From the NCBI GenBank assembly GCA_024235855.1, contig JACKLN010000005.1, forward strand, positions 279,812-343,811: DNA of 64,000 nucleotides, written 5' to 3'. The stretch comes from Burkholderiaceae bacterium. Lineage in GTDB: Bacteria > Pseudomonadota > Gammaproteobacteria > Burkholderiales > Burkholderiaceae_C. Below are positions 1 to 7,740 of the stretch, piece after piece (within the stretch, counting starts at the first letter, position 1; the number at the start of each line of letters is the position of its first letter). Made by a program: the position numbers and the translations under genes. Below the pieces are notes generated by a model that ran no database searches, was not told where the DNA came from, and worked only from the letters and a program-made list of their open reading frames with translations.

Positions 1-1
1 G

Positions 2-739
2 GCACGCGTCGGCCAACGCGTGTGGGTCTGGAACGGCCAGTGGGACCGTGCGATGGGCACGGCAGCGGAAGCCATCGCGCTGCCGGCGCGACAGGCCGTG
101 CCATTGCCCGAGGGCACGAGCTTCGAGACCGGCGCCTCCATCGGCATCCCGCTGATGACGGCCTTCCACGCCGTGACGCAGCTGGGGTCGCTGCTGGGCC
201 GCACGGTGCTGGTGCCCGGCGCGGCCGGGGCGGTGGGCCTGTACGTCACGCAGCTGGCCCGCGCTGCCGGGGCGCGCGTGATCGCCATCGTCAGCAGCGA
301 GGCCAAGGCCGCGCTGGCGCGCGAGGCCGGGGCCGACGCCACCATTGACTACCGGCGCGAGGACGTGGCCGCCCGCGTGAAGGCGCTCACCGGCGGCCGC
401 GGCGCCGATGCCATCGTGGAGGTGGATGCAGCCGCCAACGCCCGCCACTGGGGCGACTGGCTGGCCTTCGGCGGCCAGGTGGTGGTCTACGGTTCCGGCC
501 AGGCCGACATGGCCCTGCCGTTCCGGCCGCTGATCCTGGGCTTCGTCGACGTGCGCTTCTTCATCGTCTACCGGCTGCCCGACGAAGCGCTGCGCGTGAC
601 GATCGACGGCATCACGGACCTGCTTCGGCGTGGCACGCTGCGCCACCCGGCGCCGATCGTGCATGCCCTGGAAGACATCGCGGCCGCCCACGAGGCGGTC
701 GAAGCCGGCGCGCCCGGCAAGGTGCTGATCCGGCTCTGA
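2..739 (+). CDS. Zinc-free alcohol dehydrogenase / NADPH:quinone oxidoreductase, 5'-truncated by window edge
   Basis: The reading frame is open from the window edge, so the start lies upstream. The visible 245 residues are the C-terminal part of a medium-chain dehydrogenase/reductase of the quinone oxidoreductase type, a soluble enzyme expected to use NAD(P)H to reduce quinones or enones. The N-terminal visible GQRVWVWN strand is typical of the catalytic domain. A Rossmann motif (GAAGAVGLYVTQLARAAG) begins near visible residue 73, followed by the acidic and basic residues expected for nucleotide binding. The last residues (GKVLIRL) are the usual family C-terminus. No zinc-ligand cysteines are seen in the visible part. 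The next gene is convergent, 16 bp away. The substrate cannot be told from sequence. Confidence 0.85.
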   Translation, partial: ARVGQRVWVWNGQWDRAMGTAAEAIALPARQAVPLPEGTSFETGASIGIPLMTAFHAVTQLGSLLGRTVLVPGAAGAVGLYVTQLARAAGARVIAIVSSEAKAALAREAGADATIDYRREDVAARVKALTGGRGADAIVEVDAAANARHWGDWLAFGGQVVVYGSGQADMALPFRPLILGFVDVRFFIVYRLPDEALRVTIDGITDLLRRGTLRHPAPIVHALEDIAAAHEAVEAGAPGKVLIRL

Positions 740-755
740 ACCGGCCGCGCCGCGG

Positions 756-1454
756 TCAGAACGCCAGCTTCACGCTGAAGGTGGCCAGGCGCGCGCGCAC
801 CGGGTCGATCTGGCGCGCGTAGGACACGGCCAGCCAGAGCCGATCCTCGACCACCGTCGCGCGCAGGCCCAGGTTCCACCAGGGTGCGGCGCGGTCGTCG
901 CCGGCCAGGTCGCCCATCGGCGCCAGCACCCAGCCGCCGACGGCGAGGCCGGCGTGCTCCGCGGCCAGCGACCAGCCGGTGCTGCGCGCATCGGCCTCGC
1001 GGTCTCGGCTGTGGATGAGGTTCAGGTGCAGTGTCCAGTCGGCGGTCAGCGGGCCGCTGTAGACGAGGTTGAAGTCCTGGCCGACATGGCGCCAGCCGCT
1101 GCCCTCGTCGGCCCAGCCCAGGGTGGGCGCCAGCACGACCGCGGCGTCCTCGGACGGCGCCCACAGCAGGACCTTGCCGCCCACCGAGAGCCCCTTGGCC
1201 GACGGCCCGTCGGCCCGCGCCCGGGCGACGCCGAGGCCCCACTGCCAGTCACGCCCCGTGCCGCAGGCCACGCCCAGTGCCTGCTCGTGCGCGCCGGCGC
1301 CACCTTCACGGGCCGACGCGGCCACGGCCTCGAGTTCGCACTCGCCACCGCCCAGCACGCCGGCGTCTTCCGACAACAGCGGCAACCCGGCCTGGGCCGA
1401 CAGCGCACAGGTGGCGGCCAGCACGCCCAACGGCGAGGCTTTCCAGTGATTCAT
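756..1454 (-). CDS. Secreted, probably outer-membrane beta-barrel protein of unknown function
   Basis: 232-residue protein. The start at 1454 is chosen because an AGGGAG ribosome-binding site lies 8 bases upstream and the N-terminus from there is a clean signal peptide (MNHWKASPLGVLAATCALSAQA). An in-frame extension to 1511 would add 19 residues that do not look like a signal peptide. The mature part alternates polar and hydrophobic residues with many Trp and Gly residues and ends in VKLAF, a C-terminal Phe typical of outer-membrane barrels. I do not recognise a named family. It is divergent from ureD across 92 bp, so a metal or urea porin role could be imagined, but nothing in the sequence shows it. 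Confidence 0.6.
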   Translation of the reverse strand: MNHWKASPLGVLAATCALSAQAGLPLLSEDAGVLGGGECELEAVAASAREGGAGAHEQALGVACGTGRDWQWGLGVARARADGPSAKGLSVGGKVLLWAPSEDAAVVLAPTLGWADEGSGWRHVGQDFNLVYSGPLTADWTLHLNLIHSRDREADARSTGWSLAAEHAGLAVGGWVLAPMGDLAGDDRAAPWWNLGLRATVVEDRLWLAVSYARQIDPVRARLATFSVKLAF

Positions 1455-1546
1455 GGACCGTTCTCCCTTGCATCCGGCCATTGGCCGATTCGTGCATATC
1501 GGCGCCGGCACGGCGTGCTTGAGCCGCGCGTCGATACACTGCCCGC

Positions 1547-2371
1547 ATGGTCTGGTCCGCCCATCTGGCGCTGCACTACCGGCGCGAAGGCGGGCGCACG
1601 GTGGCGCACGACCGTCACGAAGGTCCGCTGCGCGTGCTGCAGGCGCTCTACCCCGAGGGCCCCGATGTCTGCCACCACGTGGTGGTGCACCCGCCCGGCG
1701 GCATCGTCGGCGGCGACAGCCTGGTCACCGACCTGCACGCCGAGGCCGGCACGAACGCCCTGGTCACGACACCGGGCGCGGCCAAGTTCTACCGCAGCGC
1801 CGGCCCGCAGGCCGTGCAGCAGGCACGGCTGCGCGTGGACGACGGCGCCCGCCTGGAATGGCTGCCGCTGGAGACCATCGCCTACCGCGGCTGCAACGCA
1901 CGCAACGAGGTCCACCTGGACCTGGCCCCAGGCGCCCAGATGATCGGCTGGGACGTGCTGGCGCTGGGCCTGCCGGCTGGCGGCGAGGCCTTCGACCACG
2001 GCCGCTTCACGCAACAGCTGCACTGGCCGGGCGTGTGGCTGGAACAGGGCACGGTGGACGGCACCGACACCCGGCTGCTCGACTCGCCGCTGGGCTGGGC
2101 CGGGCAACGCGTGCTGGCCACGGCCTGGATCGCCTCGGGCGCCGACTGGCCGGCGGAACAGCGCGACGCCCTGCTGTCGGTGGCACGCGAGCAGCCGGCC
2201 GCGCCCGGCGTGACCGCCGGTGCCACGTCCACGGACGCGCGCCTGGTCCTGCTGCGGGCGCTGGCGCCGCGCGTGGAGCCGGCGATGCAGCTGCTGCAGG
2301 CTGTCCGTGCCGCCTGGCGGCGCACCGCCTGGGCGCTGGACGCCCACCCGCCGCGCATCTGGCGCACATGA
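1547..2371 (+). CDS. ureD: Urease accessory protein UreD
   Basis: 274-residue UreD (UreH), the scaffold that binds apo-urease and, with UreF and UreG, directs nickel and CO2 into the active site in the cytoplasm. Family hallmarks are the central PPGGIVGGDSL segment (about residues 45-55), TPGAAKFYRS (about 75-84), LEWLPLETIAYRGC (about 103-116) and GWDVLALGLPAGG (about 132-144). Length matches the family. The unusual point is context: ureA, ureB and ureC lie on the same strand about 53 kb downstream, while the next gene here is a class II aldolase. In related bacteria ureD normally sits directly before ureA. There is no obvious Shine-Dalgarno in front of ATG 1547. The upstream 92 bp is shared with a divergent gene. 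Confidence 0.93.
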   Translation: MVWSAHLALHYRREGGRTVAHDRHEGPLRVLQALYPEGPDVCHHVVVHPPGGIVGGDSLVTDLHAEAGTNALVTTPGAAKFYRSAGPQAVQQARLRVDDGARLEWLPLETIAYRGCNARNEVHLDLAPGAQMIGWDVLALGLPAGGEAFDHGRFTQQLHWPGVWLEQGTVDGTDTRLLDSPLGWAGQRVLATAWIASGADWPAEQRDALLSVAREQPAAPGVTAGATSTDARLVLLRALAPRVEPAMQLLQAVRAAWRRTAWALDAHPPRIWRT

Positions 2372-2484
2372 CGGTCATCGGCGCCCGACGCGCCCTCGGG
2401 TCATCCCCGATCGGGCTTCACAGCCTGCCGGTCGCGGCGCATGCTCTGCCCTGAACCTTCGACCGGCCTTCTTCAGGAGTTTCC

Positions 2485-3252
2485 ATGTCAGCTTTCTCCG
2501 ACCCCCGTGTACGCGACCAGGTCAGCCCCGAGGAATGGGCCCTGCGCGTCGACCTCGCCGCCTGCTACCGCCTGGTGGCCCTGCACGGCTGGAGCGACCT
2601 GGTCTTCACCCACATCAGTGTCCGCGTGCCGGGTCCGGAACACCACTTCCTGATCAACCCCTACGGGTTGATGTTCGACGAGATCACGGCCTCGTCGCTG
2701 GTGAAGGTGGACGAGCACTGCGCCAAGGTCATCGACTCGCCGCACCCGGTCAATCCGGCGGGCTTCGTCATTCACAGCGCCGTGCACGCCGCGCGGCCGG
2801 ACGTCACCTGCGTGCTGCACACGCACACGCGCGCCGGCGTGGCCGTCAGCGCGCAGCGCGACGGGCTGCTCCCTATCTCGCAGCAGGCCAGCCTGGTGGT
2901 GGGCTCGCTGGCGTACCACGACTACGAGGGCCTGGCCGTGCGCGACGACGAGAAGGCCCGCCTGCAGGCCGACCTGGGCGACCGCACGAACCTGATCCTG
3001 CGCAACCACGGCCTGCTGACCGTGGGCGCCACCGTGCCCGACGCCTTCCTGGCCATGTACCTGCTGGAGGTGTCGTGCCAGATCCAGGTGATGGCCATGG
3101 CCGGCGGCACGCCGCTGACGATGGTGGACCCGGCGGTGATCCAGGGCGCGTCCGCCGCAGCCAAGGTGGCCACGCGCGGCCAGGGCTCGGCCCTGGTGTG
3201 GCCGGCGCTGCGGCGGCGGCTGGACCGGGAACTGCCGGGCTACGCCGACTGA
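2485..3252 (+). CDS. Class II aldolase/adducin family protein
   Basis: 255-residue class II aldolase-fold protein with a strong AGGAG site before ATG 2485. The divalent-metal site is visible as the HSAVH and HTHT histidine pairs (about residues 92-114) plus a later histidine in LRNHGLLTVG (about residue 174). The family covers fuculose-phosphate aldolases, L-ribulose-5-phosphate epimerases and decarboxylases. This member resembles the bacterial group that is often annotated only at family level, and its substrate is unknown. It stands alone between ureD (113 bp gap) and a convergent gene (19 bp). A second, different class II aldolase is at 47879-48745. Confidence 0.85.
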   Translation: MSAFSDPRVRDQVSPEEWALRVDLAACYRLVALHGWSDLVFTHISVRVPGPEHHFLINPYGLMFDEITASSLVKVDEHCAKVIDSPHPVNPAGFVIHSAVHAARPDVTCVLHTHTRAGVAVSAQRDGLLPISQQASLVVGSLAYHDYEGLAVRDDEKARLQADLGDRTNLILRNHGLLTVGATVPDAFLAMYLLEVSCQIQVMAMAGGTPLTMVDPAVIQGASAAAKVATRGQGSALVWPALRRRLDRELPGYAD

Positions 3253-3271
3253 GTGCACACGCCAGCGTGCC

Positions 3272-5092
3272 TCATTCGGGCACGCAGACGCGGCCGCCAC
3301 CGTAGCCCGAATAGGTCTTCCAACGGCAGGGCCGGGCACGGGGCGCGGACGTCGAGCCCGAGCCCAGGCTGCCCACCGTGGGCCGCGCCGCCTCGCGTGC
3401 GGCCGCAGCCGCGGCGGCCCGGCTGTCCGCGTCGCGCTGGCGGTCCAGCGCCTCCTGCTCGGCGATGAAGCGGGCAATGCGTTCGTCGCGCAGGCTGGTG
3501 TAGTCACGGATGTCCTGCAGCCAGCCCTGCACCTGGCGGTCCTGCGGGTTCAGCTGGGCCGCGGTGCGCAGCGGGGTCAGGCACCGGGTGATGAAGCTGC
3601 CGGTGTCCTTGTAGCTGCGGATGGCGTCGCGCCGCGCCTTGTCCCGCGTGCCGTCCTTCGCCTGGTAGATCGTGTGGCTCACGCAGCTTTGTGCCGCCTT
3701 CAGCGCCGACGCCGCGGCGGCGCGCTGGTCGGCGCGGGCCACCTCGGCCTGCAGCGCCGCCGTCGGCAGGCCCTGGCGGGTGGTCAGCGCCACCAGCGTG
3801 GGCAGGTCCTCGCGCTTGAAGCGTTCGCCCTTGGCCAGCTTGCCGCCGGCCTGGATCGTGAGCACCTGTGCGCCCCGGGCCACGCTGATGCCCGCGTCGG
3901 GCGCCAGCGGCAGCATGCCCCAGCCCAGCCCGTACTGCAGCATCAGCTGCATGGCCGGGTCGCCCACGCCCTGGCGCAGCGCGTCGCTGGCCAGCGCCTC
4001 GCTGTGGTACTGCAGCAGGAAGGGGCCGAACTGGCGGTCGGTGAAGCGGTTCACGCCGAGCACGCGCAGCAGGGCCTTGGCCCCGTCGCCGCGTTCCACC
4101 ATGGCCAGCACGTCGGCCCAGCGTGCATTGACGAGACCCGTGCGGTAGGTGGCGAATGTGGCGGCCGCCAGACCACCGAAGCGATGGTCCAGCGTGCCGG
4201 CCAGCGCGCGTGCCTTCTCGGCCAGCGCCACCGCGGCGGGCAACTGCCGCGGGCCGTCGGCCGCCAGGGTTGTCACCACCTTCTCCAAGTCGGCCAGGCC
4301 CTGCAGGCTGCCGACATCGGCCGCCCAGACGGCATAGACAAAGGCGTCGGCATCGCCGATCGTCACCCCCTGCCGGCGGCCGAGCCAGAAGTCCAGCAGG
4401 CTGGTGGCGCAGCGCCCGCAGCCACGGCGCACCCCGCGGCTCCAGGCCCGCGCCGCGGCGTCGGGCGACGCGGCCAGACCCGGCCGTCCACGGTAGAGGA
4501 TGTCGCCGAGGTGGAAGTAGAACGGCGGGCTCTTCTGCGCGGTGCGCTCCAGCCACTGCAGGGCCAGCGGCACGTCGCGCGGCAGGCCAGCCTGGCCCGT
4601 CAGGTGCAGGTTGGTGACGCCCAGCTCCGCCAGGCCCTGGCCGACCTGGTCGAACAGTGCTTCGTAGCGCGCCCGGGCCTGTTCACCCTGGCCGGCCTTC
4701 ACCAGCGCCTCGGCTTCGTCGAGCAGCGCCTTCTCGGCCGCAGGCAGGAACGCAGGGTTGCCCGGTTCGAACAGCGCGGTGCGGGTTTCACGCCGCAGTT
4801 CGGGCGCCTGGAGCGGTGCGTCTTCCGGGGCGTCGGCATAGCCCAGGTCGGCCCAGGGCACCACGGGGTCGCCCGGCAGCCAGAACGCGAAGTTCACGGC
4901 CGGCGCGCCGGCGGCCGCGTCGCCCGCCGCCGCTGATGCTGCGCTGGCAGGCGACGGTGCGGTGGGCGGCGGCGCCGCGGTGGCCGCACACCATCCGGGC
5001 GCCAGCGCGATGAGGGCGGCAACGGCGAGGCTCGGCAGCCGCCGGCCGGCGACGTGGCCACGCGGTGCGCGGCGGACGAAGTGCAGGGTCAT
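3272..5092 (-). CDS. Secreted protein with Sel1/TPR-like helical region, unknown function
   Basis: 606 residues. An Arg-rich N-terminus is followed by a hydrophobic stretch (about residues 20-38), which looks like a signal peptide, then an Ala/Pro-rich linker. The segment about residues 150-240 (VPLALQWLERTAQ, ARAWSRG) has Sel1-like alpha-hairpin spacing. The rest is Ala/Leu-rich helix. The C-terminus before the final WKTYSGYGGGRVCVPE tail is a charged Arg/Ala-rich coiled stretch (about residues 545-575). It starts 58 bp downstream of the cphA stop on the same strand, so it may be cotranscribed with the cyanophycin synthetases. I do not recognise an orthologous family, and a link to cyanophycin is only positional. 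Confidence 0.6.
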   Translation of the reverse strand: MTLHFVRRAPRGHVAGRRLPSLAVAALIALAPGWCAATAAPPPTAPSPASAASAAAGDAAAGAPAVNFAFWLPGDPVVPWADLGYADAPEDAPLQAPELRRETRTALFEPGNPAFLPAAEKALLDEAEALVKAGQGEQARARYEALFDQVGQGLAELGVTNLHLTGQAGLPRDVPLALQWLERTAQKSPPFYFHLGDILYRGRPGLAASPDAAARAWSRGVRRGCGRCATSLLDFWLGRRQGVTIGDADAFVYAVWAADVGSLQGLADLEKVVTTLAADGPRQLPAAVALAEKARALAGTLDHRFGGLAAATFATYRTGLVNARWADVLAMVERGDGAKALLRVLGVNRFTDRQFGPFLLQYHSEALASDALRQGVGDPAMQLMLQYGLGWGMLPLAPDAGISVARGAQVLTIQAGGKLAKGERFKREDLPTLVALTTRQGLPTAALQAEVARADQRAAAASALKAAQSCVSHTIYQAKDGTRDKARRDAIRSYKDTGSFITRCLTPLRTAAQLNPQDRQVQGWLQDIRDYTSLRDERIARFIAEQEALDRQRDADSRAAAAAAAREAARPTVGSLGSGSTSAPRARPCRWKTYSGYGGGRVCVPE

Positions 5093-5150
5093 GCCCCGCT
5101 ACGCAGGGCCGACCCGCCCGATGGCTCACCGGTCGGCGCCGCGCCGGCGA

Positions 5151-7727
5151 TCAGGCCCGGGCCGCCGCCTGCTGCCGCTGCGCCAGGTGCGCCAGTGCCT
5201 CCTCGACCTGGTCCACCAGCACCAGGCACAGGTCGCCGGGCTGCAACTGGCCCAGCGCGTGGTCGATGGCCGCAAACTCGCCGCGCACCTCGTCCACGCG
5301 CGTCGTGCGCGGCGCGCCCTGCAGGCCCTGGCGCAGCAGCGCCATCACCTCGCCGTCGGCGCGGCCGCGCTGGGCGGCGTCCTGGTAGAGGATCACGTCG
5401 TCGAAGGCGGCACCCAGGATCTGCGTCTGGGCGCGGATGTCCTCGTCGCGCCGGTCGCCGGCGGCGCTGATGACGACACTGCGGCGCTTGCCCGGCATCG
5501 CCTCCACCGCCTGCACCAGCGCGCGCATGGCATCGGGGTTGTGGCCATAGTCGGCGATCACGGTGGCGCCGCCGACATCCATCACGTTGAAGCGGCCGGG
5601 CGCGCCGTCGGCATCGTTGACGAAGCTGGCCAGGCCGGCGCGCACGGCGTCGAACGGCAGGCCACAGCCCCAGGCCGCGCCCACGGCGGCCAGCGTGTTC
5701 TCCACCTGGAAGCCGATGTGCCCGCCACGCGTCAGCGGCACCTCGGCCAGCGGGATGCGTGCCCGCGCCGGGCCGTCGATGGCGACGATGTCGCCGCCTT
5801 CCACCGTCACCACGCGCCGGCCCTGGGCACGGTGCGCGGCCAGCGCCGGCAGCCGCGGGTCGGTGGCGAACAGGATCACCTGGCCGGGGCAGGCCGAGGC
5901 CATGGCCAGCGTGTGCGGGTCGGCCGCGTTCAGCACCGCAAAGCCGCTGTCGGCCACGTTGGCGACGATGGTGCGCTTGAGCACCGCCAGGTCCTCCACC
6001 GTGGTGATGAAGTTCAGGCCCAGGTGGTCGCCCTCGCCGATGTTGGTGACCACCGCCACCTGGCACCGGTCGAAGGCCAGGCCCTCGCGCAGGATGCCGC
6101 CGCGTGCCGTCTCCAGCACCGCGGCGTCGCAGTCCGGGTGCATCAGCACCTTGCGCGCGCTCTTCGGGCCGCTGCAGTCGCCGGTGTCGATGCACAGGCC
6201 GTCCACCCACACGCCGTCGGTCAGCGTCATGCCCACGCGGTGCCCGGCCGCGGCCAGCAGGTGCGCCGTGAGCCGCGTGACGGTGGTCTTGCCGTTGGTG
6301 CCGGTGACGGCCACCACCGGGATGCGGCCGTCGTCGCCCGCCGCATACAGCCGCTCGACGATGGCCTCGCCCACCGGCCGCGGCTTGCCGTAGCTGGGCG
6401 CCAGATGCATGCGCAGCCCGGGCGCGGCGTTGACCTCGACAACACCGCCGCGCTGCGCCTCCAGCGGCTGGCCCACGGTCTCGCAGACCACGTCCACGCC
6501 GCAGATCTCCAGGCCCACCATGCGCGCGGCCGACACGGCGCGTGCGGCCACCTCGGGGTGCACGTCATCGGTGACGTCGGTGGCGGTGCCGCCGGTGCTC
6601 AGGTTGGCGTTGTTGCGCAGCACCACGCGCTGGCCGGCGCCGGGCACGGCGTCCGGATTCAAGCCCTGCAGGTGCAGCCGCGCCAGCGCGATGTCGTCCA
6701 GGCGCACCTTCGTCAGCGCCGTGGCGTGGCCGTCGCCGCGCCGCGGGTCGGCGTTCACCGCGTCCACCAGTTCGCGCACCGTGTGCTGGCCGTCGCCGAT
6801 GACGAAGGGCGGATCGCGGCGCGCCGCGGCCACCAGCCGGTCGCCCACCACCAGCAGGCGGAAGTCGTGCCCGGGCAGGAACTGTTCGACCATCGGCTGG
6901 CCGATCTCCGAGGCCACGCGGTAGGCGATGTCGAAGTGCTCGCGCGACTGGATGTTGACGGTGACGCCCTTGCCCTGATTGCCGTCGCGCGGCTTGACGA
7001 CCACCGGCAGGCCGATCTGCTGCGCCACGGCCCAGCCTTCGTCGGCGCTGTCCACCGGCCGGCCGCGTGGCACCGGCACGCCCGCGGCGGCCAGCAAGGC
7101 CTTGCTCAGGTCCTTGTCCTGCGCGATCTGCTCGGCCACGGCACCGGTGCGGTCGATCTCCGCGGCCCAGATGCGGCGCTGCCTGGCGCCCCAGCCGAAC
7201 TGCACGAGGCTGCCTTCGGTCAGGCGCCGGTAGGGGATGCCACGCGCCACCGCGGCGTTGACGATGGCGCCGGTGCTGGGGCCCAGGCGGATGTCCTCGT
7301 CCAGCGCACGCAGTTCGGCCACCACGGCGTCGGTGTCGAACGGGGCATCGGCCGCCGCGGCGGCCAGCAGCCGCTGCGCCTGCTGGAAGGCCAGCAGGCC
7401 CACCTTCTCCTCGGTGTACTCGACGACCACCTGGTACACGCCCGGTTCCGGCGCCGGCGCCGTGCGGCTGAAGCTGACGGGGCAGCCGGCCTGTGTCTGC
7501 AGCGCCAGCGTCAGCTGCTCCAGCCAGCGCGCCAGCGGGATGGGGTCGAAGTTGCCCACCGTGCGCACGACCACCGCGGCCGGCAGGCGCTCGCGCAGCC
7601 GGCGCTCCAGCGACGAGCCGGCCTCGATGGCGCATTCCTCCGGCGTGCAGGTCACGATGGCCTGGATGGCCGTGTGCCGGCTCCACAGGTTGGGGCCGCG
7701 CAAGGCGCGGATGCGGCTGATGTCCAT
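5151..7727 (-). CDS. cphA: Cyanophycin synthetase
   Basis: 858-residue CphA, a cytoplasmic enzyme that elongates cyanophycin, the poly-aspartate chain with arginine side groups used as a nitrogen reserve, with ATP. Domain order is an N-terminal synthetase domain (1-160), an ATP-grasp domain (about 200-460, with VVVKPRDGNQGKGV and EVNAAPGLRMH) that adds Asp, and a Mur-ligase-like half (about 468-858) that adds Arg. The Mur P-loop GTNGKTT is intact at 476-482 and the C-terminal ligase domain (GRFNVMDVGG, YGHNPDAM) is complete. ATG 7727 follows the stop of the upstream paralogue by 13 bp, so the two are probably one transcript. No cyanophycinase is visible in the window. Confidence 0.95.
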   Translation of the reverse strand: MDISRIRALRGPNLWSRHTAIQAIVTCTPEECAIEAGSSLERRLRERLPAAVVVRTVGNFDPIPLARWLEQLTLALQTQAGCPVSFSRTAPAPEPGVYQVVVEYTEEKVGLLAFQQAQRLLAAAAADAPFDTDAVVAELRALDEDIRLGPSTGAIVNAAVARGIPYRRLTEGSLVQFGWGARQRRIWAAEIDRTGAVAEQIAQDKDLSKALLAAAGVPVPRGRPVDSADEGWAVAQQIGLPVVVKPRDGNQGKGVTVNIQSREHFDIAYRVASEIGQPMVEQFLPGHDFRLLVVGDRLVAAARRDPPFVIGDGQHTVRELVDAVNADPRRGDGHATALTKVRLDDIALARLHLQGLNPDAVPGAGQRVVLRNNANLSTGGTATDVTDDVHPEVAARAVSAARMVGLEICGVDVVCETVGQPLEAQRGGVVEVNAAPGLRMHLAPSYGKPRPVGEAIVERLYAAGDDGRIPVVAVTGTNGKTTVTRLTAHLLAAAGHRVGMTLTDGVWVDGLCIDTGDCSGPKSARKVLMHPDCDAAVLETARGGILREGLAFDRCQVAVVTNIGEGDHLGLNFITTVEDLAVLKRTIVANVADSGFAVLNAADPHTLAMASACPGQVILFATDPRLPALAAHRAQGRRVVTVEGGDIVAIDGPARARIPLAEVPLTRGGHIGFQVENTLAAVGAAWGCGLPFDAVRAGLASFVNDADGAPGRFNVMDVGGATVIADYGHNPDAMRALVQAVEAMPGKRRSVVISAAGDRRDEDIRAQTQILGAAFDDVILYQDAAQRGRADGEVMALLRQGLQGAPRTTRVDEVRGEFAAIDHALGQLQPGDLCLVLVDQVEEALAHLAQRQQAAARA

Positions 7728-7740
7728 GGCGATGAGCGCT

